A stretch of 64,000 bases of DNA from a virus. This document shows, piece by piece, positions 25,749 to 34,610 of the stretch. The position numbers were made by a program, and so were the translations under genes. Each line of letters opens with the position of its first letter. Position 1 is the first letter of the stretch. The notes below the pieces were generated by a model that was not told where the DNA came from, searched no databases, and saw nothing but the letters and a program-made list of their open reading frames with translations. The stretch is taken from IMG/VR virus record IMGVR_UViG_3300025138_000037, positions 1 through 64,000 of that record; one strand, given 5' to 3'.

Positions 25749-27460
25749 TGATAATATTTGAAACGATAAGGTGGAAGAACTTTCTTTCCACTGGCAATAC
25801 CGGTATAGAAGTAAAACTAAACGAACACCAAGATACACTTATTGTAGGTCACAATGGTGCAGGTAAATCAACAATACTTGACGCCTTGTGTTTTGGTCTT
25901 TTTAATAAACCTTTTAGAGATATTAAGAAAGAACAAATGGTCAATAGTGTTAATCTAGGTGGCACAGAAATAGAAATAGAGTTTAGTATCTCTAATAATA
26001 AGTACAGAATTAAACGTGGCATTAAACCTAATGTGTTTGAAATACACCTGAATGGTGAACTTGTCAATCAGGATGCCTCTATTGCTGACCAACAAAAATA
26101 CTTAGAACAACAAATATTGAAATTTAATTACCGTAGTTTTACACAGGTTGTTATACTAGGCAGTAGTGCATTTGTACCTTTTATGGAATTAAAATCACCA
26201 CATAGACGAGAAGTTGTGGAAGATATACTTGATATAAAGATATTTTCTGTAATGAATATGTTAGTAAAGATACAAATAAAAGAAATACAAGACCAGTTAC
26301 GAGATATTGATAGAGAGATTGATATTACCAAAAACAAAGTAGAGACACAGGAAAGATATATTGAACAAACAGGTAAGCAAACACAATCTACAATAGATGA
26401 TTACAATAAGAAGATACAAGAAAACAAAGACGCATTAAACAAATACAATGACCATAAAGCAGAGTTAGAAAAAGTATTAAACAAAGAAAAAGAAAAGATA
26501 CTAGATGAGAATAAGGTACGAGAACAAGTAAAGAGATTAAATGCCTTTGAAACACAGTTTGAAACAAAAGTCAATGAGTGTACTAAACATAAAAAGTTTT
26601 ATGAAGCACATGATAATTGTCCTACATGTCAACAGACTATAGACCCACAGTTTAAATCAGAAAAGATATCTAAAGAAAACAACCAGATGTTAAAGTTTAA
26701 TCAGGCATTAGAAGATGTTGCCAAAGAAATATCTAGTAAACAACGAAGACTACAAGCCATTGCAAGTGTCTATGAGAATATGAAAGTAACAGAAATAGAT
26801 ATTGCGAAGTTTGAACAATCTAGTAACGAACTACAAAACATTAATCGTAAATTAGAAAGTCAAGTAAATACTCTTATGCAACAAAGTGAAGAAACAGGTA
26901 ATGCAAAAGGTAAACTAGAGTCCTTACAAGAAATGATGGCACACCACGAGAGTGAACAGTTACGAAAAAAAGAAGAACTAGATTATCTACAGGCTGCCAG
27001 AGTAATGTTGGCAGATACAGGTATCAAAACAAAAGTTATCAAACAATATCTGCCTATAATGAACCAGTTGATAAACAAATATTTGGCGTCTATGGACTTC
27101 TTTGTTAATTTTAAATTAGATGATGAGTTTAGAGAGATTATAAGAAGTAGATTCCGTGATGACTTTAGTTATAGTAGTTTTAGTGAAGGTGAAAAGATGA
27201 GAATAAATCTGGCACTATTGTTTACATGGCGTGCCATTGCTAAGATGAAGAACAGTATATCTACCAATCTATTAATGTTAGATGAAATATTTGACAGTAG
27301 TTTAGATGGTCAAGGTACAGATGACTTTCTAAAGATACTGAATACACTAGAAGGTGAGAATGTGTTTATCATATCACATAAGACAGACCTGATGGCAGAT
27401 AAGTTTAAAAACATAATGAGGTTTGAGAAGTACAAAAACTTTACAAGGATTGTTGAGTGA
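25748..27460 (+). CDS. gp46: gp46 recombination endonuclease subunit (SbcC/Rad50-like)
   Basis: This 570-residue SMC-like ATPase has Walker A GHNGAGKST near residue 35, long coiled-coil arms, a zinc hook NCPTCQQT near 293, ABC signature SFSEGEKMRI and Walker B LLMLDEIFD near the C-terminus. It forms the resection complex with gp47. It starts at the last base of the preceding oxygenase gene. Confidence 0.95.
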   Translation: MIIFETIRWKNFLSTGNTGIEVKLNEHQDTLIVGHNGAGKSTILDALCFGLFNKPFRDIKKEQMVNSVNLGGTEIEIEFSISNNKYRIKRGIKPNVFEIHLNGELVNQDASIADQQKYLEQQILKFNYRSFTQVVILGSSAFVPFMELKSPHRREVVEDILDIKIFSVMNMLVKIQIKEIQDQLRDIDREIDITKNKVETQERYIEQTGKQTQSTIDDYNKKIQENKDALNKYNDHKAELEKVLNKEKEKILDENKVREQVKRLNAFETQFETKVNECTKHKKFYEAHDNCPTCQQTIDPQFKSEKISKENNQMLKFNQALEDVAKEISSKQRRLQAIASVYENMKVTEIDIAKFEQSSNELQNINRKLESQVNTLMQQSEETGNAKGKLESLQEMMAHHESEQLRKKEELDYLQAARVMLADTGIKTKVIKQYLPIMNQLINKYLASMDFFVNFKLDDEFREIIRSRFRDDFSYSSFSEGEKMRINLALLFTWRAIAKMKNSISTNLLMLDEIFDSSLDGQGTDDFLKILNTLEGENVFIISHKTDLMADKFKNIMRFEKYKNFTRIVE

Positions 27461-28161
27461 AATATTTTCCAGTAGTTGTAGATAATTTCTTCCGTAATCC
27501 AGATTTGATAAGAAAACTGGCATTGAGTTTAAACTATACACCTGATGATAAAGGTAGATGGCCTGGTCAGCGAAGCGAACAGTTACATACAATAGACTAT
27601 GAATTGTTTATGAGTATTATGTTAAAGATTATGTCTATCTATACAGACTTTGCTTATTCAAACGTTACATGGGAAAATGCTAGTCTTTACTTTCACAAAA
27701 TAAAAGATACAGGTGATAAAGAACTGAATAAAGGTTGGATTCATATTGACCAAGACTTTGAATTAGCAGGACTATGTTATTTGAATCCTGGTGTAAATGA
27801 TATAAACACAGGCACCTCACTTCACTCAATAGAAGACCACCACAAGTACGAAAGACATTATTATAAACATTTGTATTATCGAGGCGACAATGTGGATATA
27901 AATGATTATAAGAAAGAACTGAAAGAACACAATGACAAATATACAGAAACAATGAGAATATCTAACGTGTATAATAGAATGATTACCTATGATACAAAAG
28001 AACATCATTGTTTAAATGGCATATCAGAGAATGAAGAAAGATTAACTATGTTATTGTTTATGAGTGATATATCACCAGAAGGTAAGTTTCCTGTTTCCAG
28101 AATACAAGATGACAAACAGTATGATAACTTTATTGAAGAAAGGATAAATTTTTTATTATGA
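27457..28161 (+). CDS. 2OG-Fe(II) oxygenase-like protein (DUF6445-like)
   Basis: The 234-residue protein begins with VVVDNFFRNPDLIRKLAL and RWPGQRSE, as in DUF6445-type proteins. It shows GWIHIDQDFELAGLCYLNPG (His96-x-Asp98), a GTSLH strand, His183/His184 and ERLTMLLFM (Arg195). These fit the Fe(II)/2OG fold. The start is GTG in a GTGA overlap with gp46, with AAGGA seven bases upstream. Substrate unknown. Confidence 0.65.
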   Translation: MKYFPVVVDNFFRNPDLIRKLALSLNYTPDDKGRWPGQRSEQLHTIDYELFMSIMLKIMSIYTDFAYSNVTWENASLYFHKIKDTGDKELNKGWIHIDQDFELAGLCYLNPGVNDINTGTSLHSIEDHHKYERHYYKHLYYRGDNVDINDYKKELKEHNDKYTETMRISNVYNRMITYDTKEHHCLNGISENEERLTMLLFMSDISPEGKFPVSRIQDDKQYDNFIEERINFLL

Positions 28162-29168
28162 AGATAACAATTGCCAGATTACGAAGTGGTACAAATTATA
28201 AAGAACCACTACACGATATTATGGATAGTTTCTATGACCTATACAGACGATACATGGAAGAAAATACACAACACACTTATGGTGTTTATAACTTTGGATG
28301 GGGTCATGCAAACAGAAAAAAGTTAGATGATATACCAGATAGTGACGTTATTATTATACCAAGTGAGAATGAATTTACACAACACATTAAAAACTTTGTT
28401 GACCCAAGGCACAAAGCAAGAAGTGATGAAATGGTCAAACAAATAGGTGAACACCTATCAAATAAACATGTAATGATATGGCGTAGTGATAGAGCAGATA
28501 ATGAAGAACTGTATCGTAACAAAACATTTAAAGACCAACCCATTGGCAAGTTTAGTACATTAGACGAAATGGATATACCTGGTGGACTACATGGCATGAA
28601 GTATCATTTTATTACAGAAAACTATCCGGCAAAACTAGATGAAACACGAGACATAGATTTTGTCTATTGGGGTACAGATAAACGTAAGACAACAGAAAAT
28701 GTTGATAGTGGTGATCCTAGGCACAAAGTATTTAAACAGATATACAAAGAAAAGAAGTTGTCCTCATACTGGATTGGTAAATTTAGTAATATAGAAAGAA
28801 ATATGAAGATAAACCGTATGGTGCATATATTACCATATCTAACAAGTGGTAAAGGTACATTGTGTTTTAACTGGATGAGTGAGACAGCCACAACAAGTAG
28901 ATACCATGAGGCATTGGCCTGTGGGTTGATACCATTTGTATGGCATAACTATGATGTAAACAATACAATAGTCGCTGACCCATGGCAGAGAGTATCAAGT
29001 GTAGAAGAACTCTATGAAAAGTATGAAGAATTAAATGGAGCCAAAGGTGATTTATGGGGTCAAAAACTGATGGACATAGAAGAAGAATATAAAAAGAATG
29101 TCCTGAAATCAAAAGATGAGTATTATCAACTATTTAAGACAAGGCTTGACAAATTGTTAGAATTATGA
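28158..29168 (+). CDS. Glycosyltransferase-like protein
   Basis: The 336-residue protein has two Rossmann-like halves. DVIIIPSENE lies near residue 63, and TSRYHEALACGLIPFVW near 244-260 resembles the sugar-nucleotide-binding region of GT-B glycosyltransferases. A DNA- or protein-modifying glycosyltransferase is plausible; the acceptor cannot be read. It overlaps the upstream gene by four bases. Its last codons (RLDKLLEL, stop) are part of an early promoter cassette. Confidence 0.55.
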   Translation: MKITIARLRSGTNYKEPLHDIMDSFYDLYRRYMEENTQHTYGVYNFGWGHANRKKLDDIPDSDVIIIPSENEFTQHIKNFVDPRHKARSDEMVKQIGEHLSNKHVMIWRSDRADNEELYRNKTFKDQPIGKFSTLDEMDIPGGLHGMKYHFITENYPAKLDETRDIDFVYWGTDKRKTTENVDSGDPRHKVFKQIYKEKKLSSYWIGKFSNIERNMKINRMVHILPYLTSGKGTLCFNWMSETATTSRYHEALACGLIPFVWHNYDVNNTIVADPWQRVSSVEELYEKYEELNGAKGDLWGQKLMDIEEEYKKNVLKSKDEYYQLFKTRLDKLLEL

Positions 29169-29174
29169 TAGGAT
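29146..29174 (+). promoter_or_regulatory. Early promoter (TAGGAT type) inside the end of the previous gene
   Basis: TTGACA, 17 bases, TAGGAT. The cassette AAGGCTTGACAAA...GAATTATGATAGGATA recurs at 36032-36060. It supplies the stop codon of the upstream gene and ends 13 bases before the next ATG, which has no RBS. Confidence 0.7.
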
Positions 29175-29187
29175 ATAGAATTATATT

Positions 29188-30444
29188 ATGGAAAAGAAAA
29201 TAGATCCGCTACTAGAAGAGCAATGGGAGGTTTTTCAAAAAGAAAACCCAAGTGCGACATATCGTCACGTTGATGAGAATGAACTGGTAGATAGACTAAC
29301 AAAAGAATTAACTTATGCTTCTAATATGTCAGTAGAAGAATACACACTATATCAAAAATGGTGTGAAGTAAAAAACAAATATCCTGCACAAAAAGTAAAT
29401 ACTTTATTTGGTGAAGAAAGTCAATTAGTTGACCAGTCAAAAGATAAGTTATTAGTACATGTGAAAAACAATATATGGTCACCTAAAGACCCTATGGACT
29501 TTGAAAAGTTAGAACCAGAGTTAATCTATACAAAAGACATACCCAATGGGTCACAATTGTGGAATGCAATTCGTACATTTGCTTCTACAATGAAAAACAA
29601 TAACAACATAGGTCGTAACCTTAACTTTATTGTAAGAGATAAACCAACAAAGAAATACTTAGGTGTTATTTGTATCTCATCAGACTTTTTAGATTTAACA
29701 CCAAGAGACAATTACATAGGTTGGGATAGAGAACGTAAAACGAAGAAGATGATTAATCATACGGCAATAGGTAGTACGATTGTGCCACTACAACCACTAG
29801 GGTTTAATTATACAGGTGGTAAGTTATTGGCGTTATTATGTTTATCTGATAAAGTACAAGAAATATGGAAAAGAGAATATGGTGACACGATGGTAGGTGT
29901 AACAACAACAAGTCTATATGGTAGTTTTAGTCAGTATCAAAATCTTAAATACTGGAAGAAAAGAGGTCATAGTTCAGGTAGTGTATCTTATGAAGCAACA
30001 AAACCTACAATTTCTATGATACGAGATTGGTTAAAAGAAAATCATACAAGAAAATACTTTGAATGGTATGGTGCAACAAAACCTACAGGCCAACCTTATA
30101 AGAGAGACCACAGAAATAGGTCACATACATTTGCCTACAGTAAGTTAGGCATACCAAGAGAGATTACAAAGTCTGCTCATAGTCGTGGTATCTATTTTAG
30201 TACACTATATGATAACACTTGCGAATTTTTAAAAGAAGAAATAACGGAAGATAAGTTAAAAAAATCATTTGATAGTAGTATTGAAGGACTTGTAAATGTA
30301 TGGAAAAACAAGTATGCTAGTAAGCGTATTAAATCATTGATTAACCAGTCTAGGACGAACATGGAGACACTTTATTATGATGACTTGATACATCTAACTT
30401 GGGAAGAAACAAAGAATAAGTATCTAAAACAGGTAGGAAGATGA
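29188..30444 (+). CDS. DruA-like protein (DUF4338/Druantia-like), copy 1
   Basis: The 418-residue protein has a central region with GRNLNFIVRD, YLGVICISSDF, RDNYIGW, IVPLQPLGFNYTGGKLLALL and TTSLYGSFSQYQNLKYW. This layout resembles DUF4338 proteins, the family of Druantia DruA. It is a paralogue of 42062-43192, sharing the QP(L/F)G(F/Y)NY.GGKLLA and TTSLYGS blocks. Druantia is a bacterial anti-phage system, but the molecular role of DruA is unclear, and a phage copy could be defence, counter-defence or replication-related. It is expressed from the adjoining early promoter, probably as a nearly leaderless RNA. Confidence 0.6.
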   Translation: MEKKIDPLLEEQWEVFQKENPSATYRHVDENELVDRLTKELTYASNMSVEEYTLYQKWCEVKNKYPAQKVNTLFGEESQLVDQSKDKLLVHVKNNIWSPKDPMDFEKLEPELIYTKDIPNGSQLWNAIRTFASTMKNNNNIGRNLNFIVRDKPTKKYLGVICISSDFLDLTPRDNYIGWDRERKTKKMINHTAIGSTIVPLQPLGFNYTGGKLLALLCLSDKVQEIWKREYGDTMVGVTTTSLYGSFSQYQNLKYWKKRGHSSGSVSYEATKPTISMIRDWLKENHTRKYFEWYGATKPTGQPYKRDHRNRSHTFAYSKLGIPREITKSAHSRGIYFSTLYDNTCEFLKEEITEDKLKKSFDSSIEGLVNVWKNKYASKRIKSLINQSRTNMETLYYDDLIHLTWEETKNKYLKQVGR

Positions 30445-30538
30445 GAACATTTAGCGAACACCACATCTGTTGCAAAAATACAACAGTACAAAAATGATAA
30501 GTCATTGAAAAACAACGATTTTAATTTATATTATTTTG

Positions 30539-30567
30539 TTGACATTTGAACCAAAATGGTATAGGAT
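30539..30567 (+). promoter_or_regulatory. Early promoter for the CobT-like gene
   Basis: TTGACA, 17 bases, TAGGAT, in the 146-base gap before the CobT-like gene. A short inverted repeat CTGTTG/CAACAG (30467-30486) lies upstream. The ATG at 30591 has CGAGG four bases before it. Confidence 0.7.
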
Positions 30568-30590
30568 ATAGAAATAATTAACGAGGTATT

Positions 30591-32882
30591 ATGAAACAAA
30601 TTAGTAAAGAACAAAAATCAAATTTAGCAAGATTACTTGCAACAGAAAATCTTAACATAGAACACAGAAAAGTTAAGACGGCTTATTTTATTCCTAAAAC
30701 TAGAACTTTATGCCTTCCAATATGGGAAGATATGAGTAACGATTTATATGACCTTTTATGCGGACACGAAGTTGGTCACGCTTTATATACTCCACAAGAT
30801 GAAACAGTTTTAAAAGAAGCGATGAAGAATATTCCTCATTCATACTTTAATGTTGTAGAAGACATTAGAATTGATATGAACATGAAGAAGAAATATCCTG
30901 GTTTAAGAAAATCTTATTTCAATGGTTATAAAGAATTAGTTGAAAGAGACTTCTTTGGTAATATCCAAGAAGACGCTAACTCTATGAGATTTATTGATAG
31001 ACTTAATATCTTTACTAAATCTGGTAACTTAGAACAAACAATTGAATTTAACGAACAAGAACAAGAATTTGTTAACAAGTCACAAAAACTTGTTACATTT
31101 GATGATGTTATACAATTAGCAACAGAAATCTTTGAATACTCTAAAGAAGAAAACTACGATCCTGAAAATGACCCATTACAACAAGTAGAAGCACAAAATG
31201 AAAATGGCGAAGAAGGTGAAGAAGAAACACAATCAGAGGAAAGTGAAAGTAATGGCGAAGAAGAAAACCAACAAGATAATGATGAAGGCGATACTACCAC
31301 ATCTACAAATGATAAACCTGCGACCAACGAAGAAGCAGAAACACAATCAAAACCGTCAACAGGTGAAAAAGGTAGTCACAACCCAGATATAAATGCTGGT
31401 GTAACAAAACCTACTAATGTGGCACAAACAGATGTTGCCTTTGAAGAAAACAAATCTACTCTATCTAATACTGATGAAAAAACAAAAGATAATTTATATG
31501 TTACATTACCAAGTATTAAATCTAGTGTGATTGTTGATTACAAAGAAGTATCAAACAAAATGAGTGAGTATCTTTCTACCACATATACAGATAAGTCATA
31601 CAATTATAATATTAAAGATATTGCTAAAAGAAATACAAGATTTGCTGAGTTCAAAAGAAAACAAATGAAAACTGTACATTATATGGCAAAAGAATTTGAA
31701 ATGAAGAAAGCGGCAGATAACTATAATAAAACACAACAAGCAGTATCTGGTTCTTTAAATATGAACAAAATACATTCTTACAAATATAATGATGATATCT
31801 TTAAGAAGTTACAAGTAGAACCAGGTGCTAAAAATCATGGTATGATTATGTTTATTGATTGGTCTGGTAGTATGAGTGATAACTTAGAGGATACTATTAA
31901 TCAAACATTAAACTTAGTTATGTTTTGTAAGGCAGTACAAATACCTTTTGAAGTATATGCCTTCTCAGATATCAATTCTAAATATTTTGAACCCAATAGT
32001 GAAATGAATGATTACTGGAGAAGTGATAGAAAGTCAATTCAAATTGCACCATTCAATCACAAACCTGGTGACTTGTTTGTTGAAAATGTTACACTTATTA
32101 ATTTTCTATCAAGTAGAATGAAACCAAGAGAATACAATGAAGGTATGCAAAACCTTTTTGGTATAGGTGAGTGTTATGGTAGTCATCATCGAGGTAGATA
32201 TTATAGAAGTGCTTATGAACCACAATCTGAGGAAGATTACAACGTGGTACAATCACCACAATGTATGAGACTTGGTGGTACGCCGTTAGACCCTTGTATC
32301 ATTGCGGCTACAACTATTGTAAAAGAATTTATTACAAAGAATAAAATACAGAAAATGAACACAATCTTTTTAACTGATGGTTGTGGTCACACATTACAAA
32401 ATGTTGTATTGAATGACGGTAGAGTATCTAACGAAAATAGTCACAAACACAATATTGTTATTAGAGATAATGAAACAAAAACAAATACTACTTATGATGG
32501 TTATGGTTTTAACTCAACACATAAACCTATGTTAGATTTGTTTAAAAGAAAAACTGGTAGTAAAGTTATTGGATTTTATATATCTGCTCGTAATAATGTA
32601 TCCTATTATGACATCAATAATTTTCTACCAGTTGAAGCAGGCAACGAAGGTGTTGAAGCAGTAAGACAAAAAATGAGAAAAGATAAAGTTGGTATCATTA
32701 CTGGTAATGGTTATGATGAATTGTTTATCTTACCTAAAAAGAACTTAAAAATTGTTGATGAAGAAGCGAATATAGACCCTTCTATGACACCAGCAAAAAT
32801 GAAACAACAATTCCTTAAAACGCTGAAAACAAAGAAAACAAGCAGAGTTTTATTAAATAAATTCGTAGAAAGAGTAGCATAA
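30591..32882 (+). CDS. CobT-like VWA protein with HExxH metalloprotease-like N-terminus
   Basis: The 763-residue protein has four parts. The N-terminal domain has a zinc-peptidase-like HEVGH (59-63) and VVEDIRID (88-95) as a possible third ligand. A very acidic linker spans about 196-262, and a helical region about 310-400. A C-terminal von Willebrand A domain has an intact MIDAS DWSGS (423-427). This arrangement matches CobT-like/VWA partners of MoxR-type ATPases; the next gene encodes such an ATPase. Phage copies are often labelled cobaltochelatase CobT, but no other cobalamin gene is present, so a protein-remodelling or chaperone role is at least as likely. Confidence 0.75.
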   Translation: MKQISKEQKSNLARLLATENLNIEHRKVKTAYFIPKTRTLCLPIWEDMSNDLYDLLCGHEVGHALYTPQDETVLKEAMKNIPHSYFNVVEDIRIDMNMKKKYPGLRKSYFNGYKELVERDFFGNIQEDANSMRFIDRLNIFTKSGNLEQTIEFNEQEQEFVNKSQKLVTFDDVIQLATEIFEYSKEENYDPENDPLQQVEAQNENGEEGEEETQSEESESNGEEENQQDNDEGDTTTSTNDKPATNEEAETQSKPSTGEKGSHNPDINAGVTKPTNVAQTDVAFEENKSTLSNTDEKTKDNLYVTLPSIKSSVIVDYKEVSNKMSEYLSTTYTDKSYNYNIKDIAKRNTRFAEFKRKQMKTVHYMAKEFEMKKAADNYNKTQQAVSGSLNMNKIHSYKYNDDIFKKLQVEPGAKNHGMIMFIDWSGSMSDNLEDTINQTLNLVMFCKAVQIPFEVYAFSDINSKYFEPNSEMNDYWRSDRKSIQIAPFNHKPGDLFVENVTLINFLSSRMKPREYNEGMQNLFGIGECYGSHHRGRYYRSAYEPQSEEDYNVVQSPQCMRLGGTPLDPCIIAATTIVKEFITKNKIQKMNTIFLTDGCGHTLQNVVLNDGRVSNENSHKHNIVIRDNETKTNTTYDGYGFNSTHKPMLDLFKRKTGSKVIGFYISARNNVSYYDINNFLPVEAGNEGVEAVRQKMRKDKVGIITGNGYDELFILPKKNLKIVDEEANIDPSMTPAKMKQQFLKTLKTKKTSRVLLNKFVERVA

Positions 32883-32960
32883 TGAGTGGCTGCGACAAGT
32901 TGTCAAGTAAATTAATTGATAACCTATTGAAAAATAAAGGTTTTAAATTGTATTATTTAC

Positions 32961-32989
32961 TTGACTTTACAGCAAAACTATGATAGGAT
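32961..32989 (+). promoter_or_regulatory. Early promoter for the CobS-like gene
   Basis: TTGACT, 17 bases, TAGGAT, ending 33 bases before the ATG at 33023; the leader holds AGAGGA as RBS. The 140-base gap before it also contains a small palindrome GACAAGTTGTC. Confidence 0.7.
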
Positions 32990-33022
32990 ATAGAGATAAT
33001 TAAAAATAAAGAGGAAAACATT

Positions 33023-34183
33023 ATGAAATTAAATGATAAACAAAAACAATTTGTAGAGACTGCTTACAAAGAACTTGGTACTGATACAGTAACAAGAAAG
33101 CAAGTCCAAGAAATTGAGACTAAATTTAATCTAACTGGTAACAGTTGGTTAGTTAATTCAGGAGACTACAAAGTGGGTCGTGGTGTATATAAATTACCTG
33201 TTAACGGTATGGTTAATCCATCTAAGAATGTTAAACAGAAATTATCACCTGTACAACCACAAGAAAAGGTTACACTTAAAACTACTGAACGTGTTGCTGA
33301 TAATCTAGTGCCTTCTAAAGAGGCAACTTTTGTATCTTTTGGTAACTACAAAGATATTAAGAATATTGTTAAATCTGGTATCTTTTATCCTACTTTCATT
33401 ACTGGTTTATCTGGTAATGGTAAGACACTTAACATAATTCAAAGTTGTGCTGAGTTAAAACGTGAATTAATTAGAGTTAACATAACTGTTGAAACGGACG
33501 AAGATGATTTACTTGGTGGTTTCAGATTAGTTGACGGTGCTACAGTATGGCATGACGGTCCTGTTGTTGACGCTATGAAACGTGGCGCTGTTCTTTTACT
33601 TGATGAGATTGACTTAGCAAGTAATAAGATTATGTGTTTACAACCTATCTTAGAAGGTAACGGTGTGTTCCTTAAAAAGATTGGTAAATTTGTAGAACCA
33701 CAATCTGGTTTTAATGTAATCGCTACTGCCAATACAAAAGGTAAAGGTAGTGATGACGGAAGATTTATTGGTACTAACATACTCAATGAAGCATTCCTTG
33801 AAAGATTTCCTGTTACTTTTGAGCAACAGTATCCTCCTATCAAGGTAGAACAAAAAATACTTGATAACGTTATGGATGCCTATAACTTAAAAGATGACAA
33901 GTTTACAGAAAACCTAGTTAAATGGGCTGATGTAATTCGTAAGACTTTCTATGATGGTGGTGTTGATGAGATTATCGCTACTCGTAGATTAGTACATATC
34001 ATTAATGCTTATGCTATCTTTAAGAACAAACTAAAATCTGTTCAAGTGTGTGTAAACAGATTTGATGATGATACTAAAAACAGTTTCCTTGATTTGTATT
34101 CCAAAGTTGACGCAGGCGTTAATATGGAAGACCTATCAGGAAATGTCAATGATGATGAGACAGTAGAGGATAGTAATATCTAA
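33023..34183 (+). CDS. cobS: CobS-like MoxR-family AAA+ ATPase
   Basis: The 386-residue AAA+ protein has Walker A GLSGNGKT (128-135), ETDEDDLLGGFRLVDG, Walker B LLLDEID (191-197) and sensor 1 FNVIATANTKG. It matches CobS-like ATPases widespread in T4-like marine phages, where the name reflects similarity to the aerobic cobaltochelatase subunit. It probably works with the upstream VWA protein as an ATPase/adaptor pair. It has its own early promoter and RBS. Confidence 0.82.
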   Translation: MKLNDKQKQFVETAYKELGTDTVTRKQVQEIETKFNLTGNSWLVNSGDYKVGRGVYKLPVNGMVNPSKNVKQKLSPVQPQEKVTLKTTERVADNLVPSKEATFVSFGNYKDIKNIVKSGIFYPTFITGLSGNGKTLNIIQSCAELKRELIRVNITVETDEDDLLGGFRLVDGATVWHDGPVVDAMKRGAVLLLDEIDLASNKIMCLQPILEGNGVFLKKIGKFVEPQSGFNVIATANTKGKGSDDGRFIGTNILNEAFLERFPVTFEQQYPPIKVEQKILDNVMDAYNLKDDKFTENLVKWADVIRKTFYDGGVDEIIATRRLVHIINAYAIFKNKLKSVQVCVNRFDDDTKNSFLDLYSKVDAGVNMEDLSGNVNDDETVEDSNI

Positions 34184-34184
34184 T

Positions 34185-34340
34185 ATGAAATTCATTCATA
34201 ATGTAGACCTCGTAGGTGGCGGAACTCATAATCCCGCCACCGCTAAATCTACTTTGAGCGGGTTAAGCATAAAAGTAATGTGTGTTAATTCCATTAACAA
34301 GAACTTCGGGCAGTACGAAGGATCCGCTCCAACTAACTAA
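34185..34340 (+). CDS. Possible 51-residue protein upstream of bS21
   Basis: An ATG one base after the CobS-like stop opens a 51-codon frame ending eight bases before the bS21 gene. The product (MKFIHNVDLVGGGTHNPATA...) matches nothing I recognise. The DNA is unusually GC-rich for this genome and contains strong inverted repeats, so the region may instead be a structured RNA leader. It has no clear RBS. Confidence 0.3.
   Translation: MKFIHNVDLVGGGTHNPATAKSTLSGLSIKVMCVNSINKNFGQYEGSAPTN
34215..34262 (+). promoter_or_regulatory. Structured region upstream of bS21 with alternative hairpins
   Basis: GGTGGCGG (34215-34222) pairs perfectly with CCGCCACC (34234-34241). Alternatively CCGCT (34240-34244) pairs with AGCGG (34257-34261), or CCCGC (34233-34237) with GCGGG (34258-34262). 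The second set competes with the right arm of the first. A regulatory role for the ribosomal-protein gene downstream is inference. Confidence 0.4.
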
Positions 34341-34347
34341 TAAAGAT

Positions 34348-34554
34348 ATGACAATAACAGTAATAGTAAAAAATAACAACGTAGAAAAAGCTATTAGAAC
34401 CTTAAAGAAAAAGGTCCTAAAAGAAGGTCTCTTAAAAGAAATAAAACAAAGGCAATATTACGAAAAGCCTACGTTAAAGAGACAAAGAAGACATAAAGAA
34501 AATCTAAAACGTGTTGCTAAATTAAATAAGCAACGAGAACGTGAAGGATTTTAA
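34348..34554 (+). CDS. rpsU: Ribosomal protein bS21
   Basis: The 68-residue, very basic protein matches bacterial 30S protein S21. It has a beta start TITVIVKNNNVEKAIRTLKK, then KEGLLKEIKQRQYYEKPT (the conserved YEKPT), then an Arg/Lys-rich helix RQRRHKENLKRVAK. Full length for the family. bS21 helps the 30S subunit select mRNA, and phage copies are known, including in pelagiphages. I use ATG 34348, matching the family N-terminus. There is no strong RBS, only UAAAG. Confidence 0.9.
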   Translation: MTITVIVKNNNVEKAIRTLKKKVLKEGLLKEIKQRQYYEKPTLKRQRRHKENLKRVAKLNKQREREGF

Positions 34555-34610
34555 AAGAATTTCTGTTGATGACACGGCGGAATAAACACCATAAACTAAA
34601 GGAGTATATT

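Noticed and set aside
30441-30497. 18-codon frame MRTFSEHH... after the first DruA-like gene
   Set aside because: Too short to support, with no homologous look beyond the first residues; the gap is better explained by promoter and leader sequence.
32890-32925. Leftward promoter TTGACA between the CobT-like and CobS-like genes
   Set aside because: The TTGACA on the minus strand has only ATTATG at the right distance, and there is no leftward gene; much weaker than the element at 21879-21907.
30591-34183. Cobalamin biosynthesis as the role of the CobT/CobS-like pair
   Set aside because: No CobN or other cobalamin gene is present, and the HExxH domain does not fit a simple cobaltochelatase subunit; kept only as the conventional name.
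34185-34340. Possible tRNA or tmRNA gene in the GC-rich region before bS21
   Set aside because: The hairpins do not form a cloverleaf, and no T-loop consensus or CCA-compatible acceptor stem was found. No tRNA gene could be recognised elsewhere in the window either.
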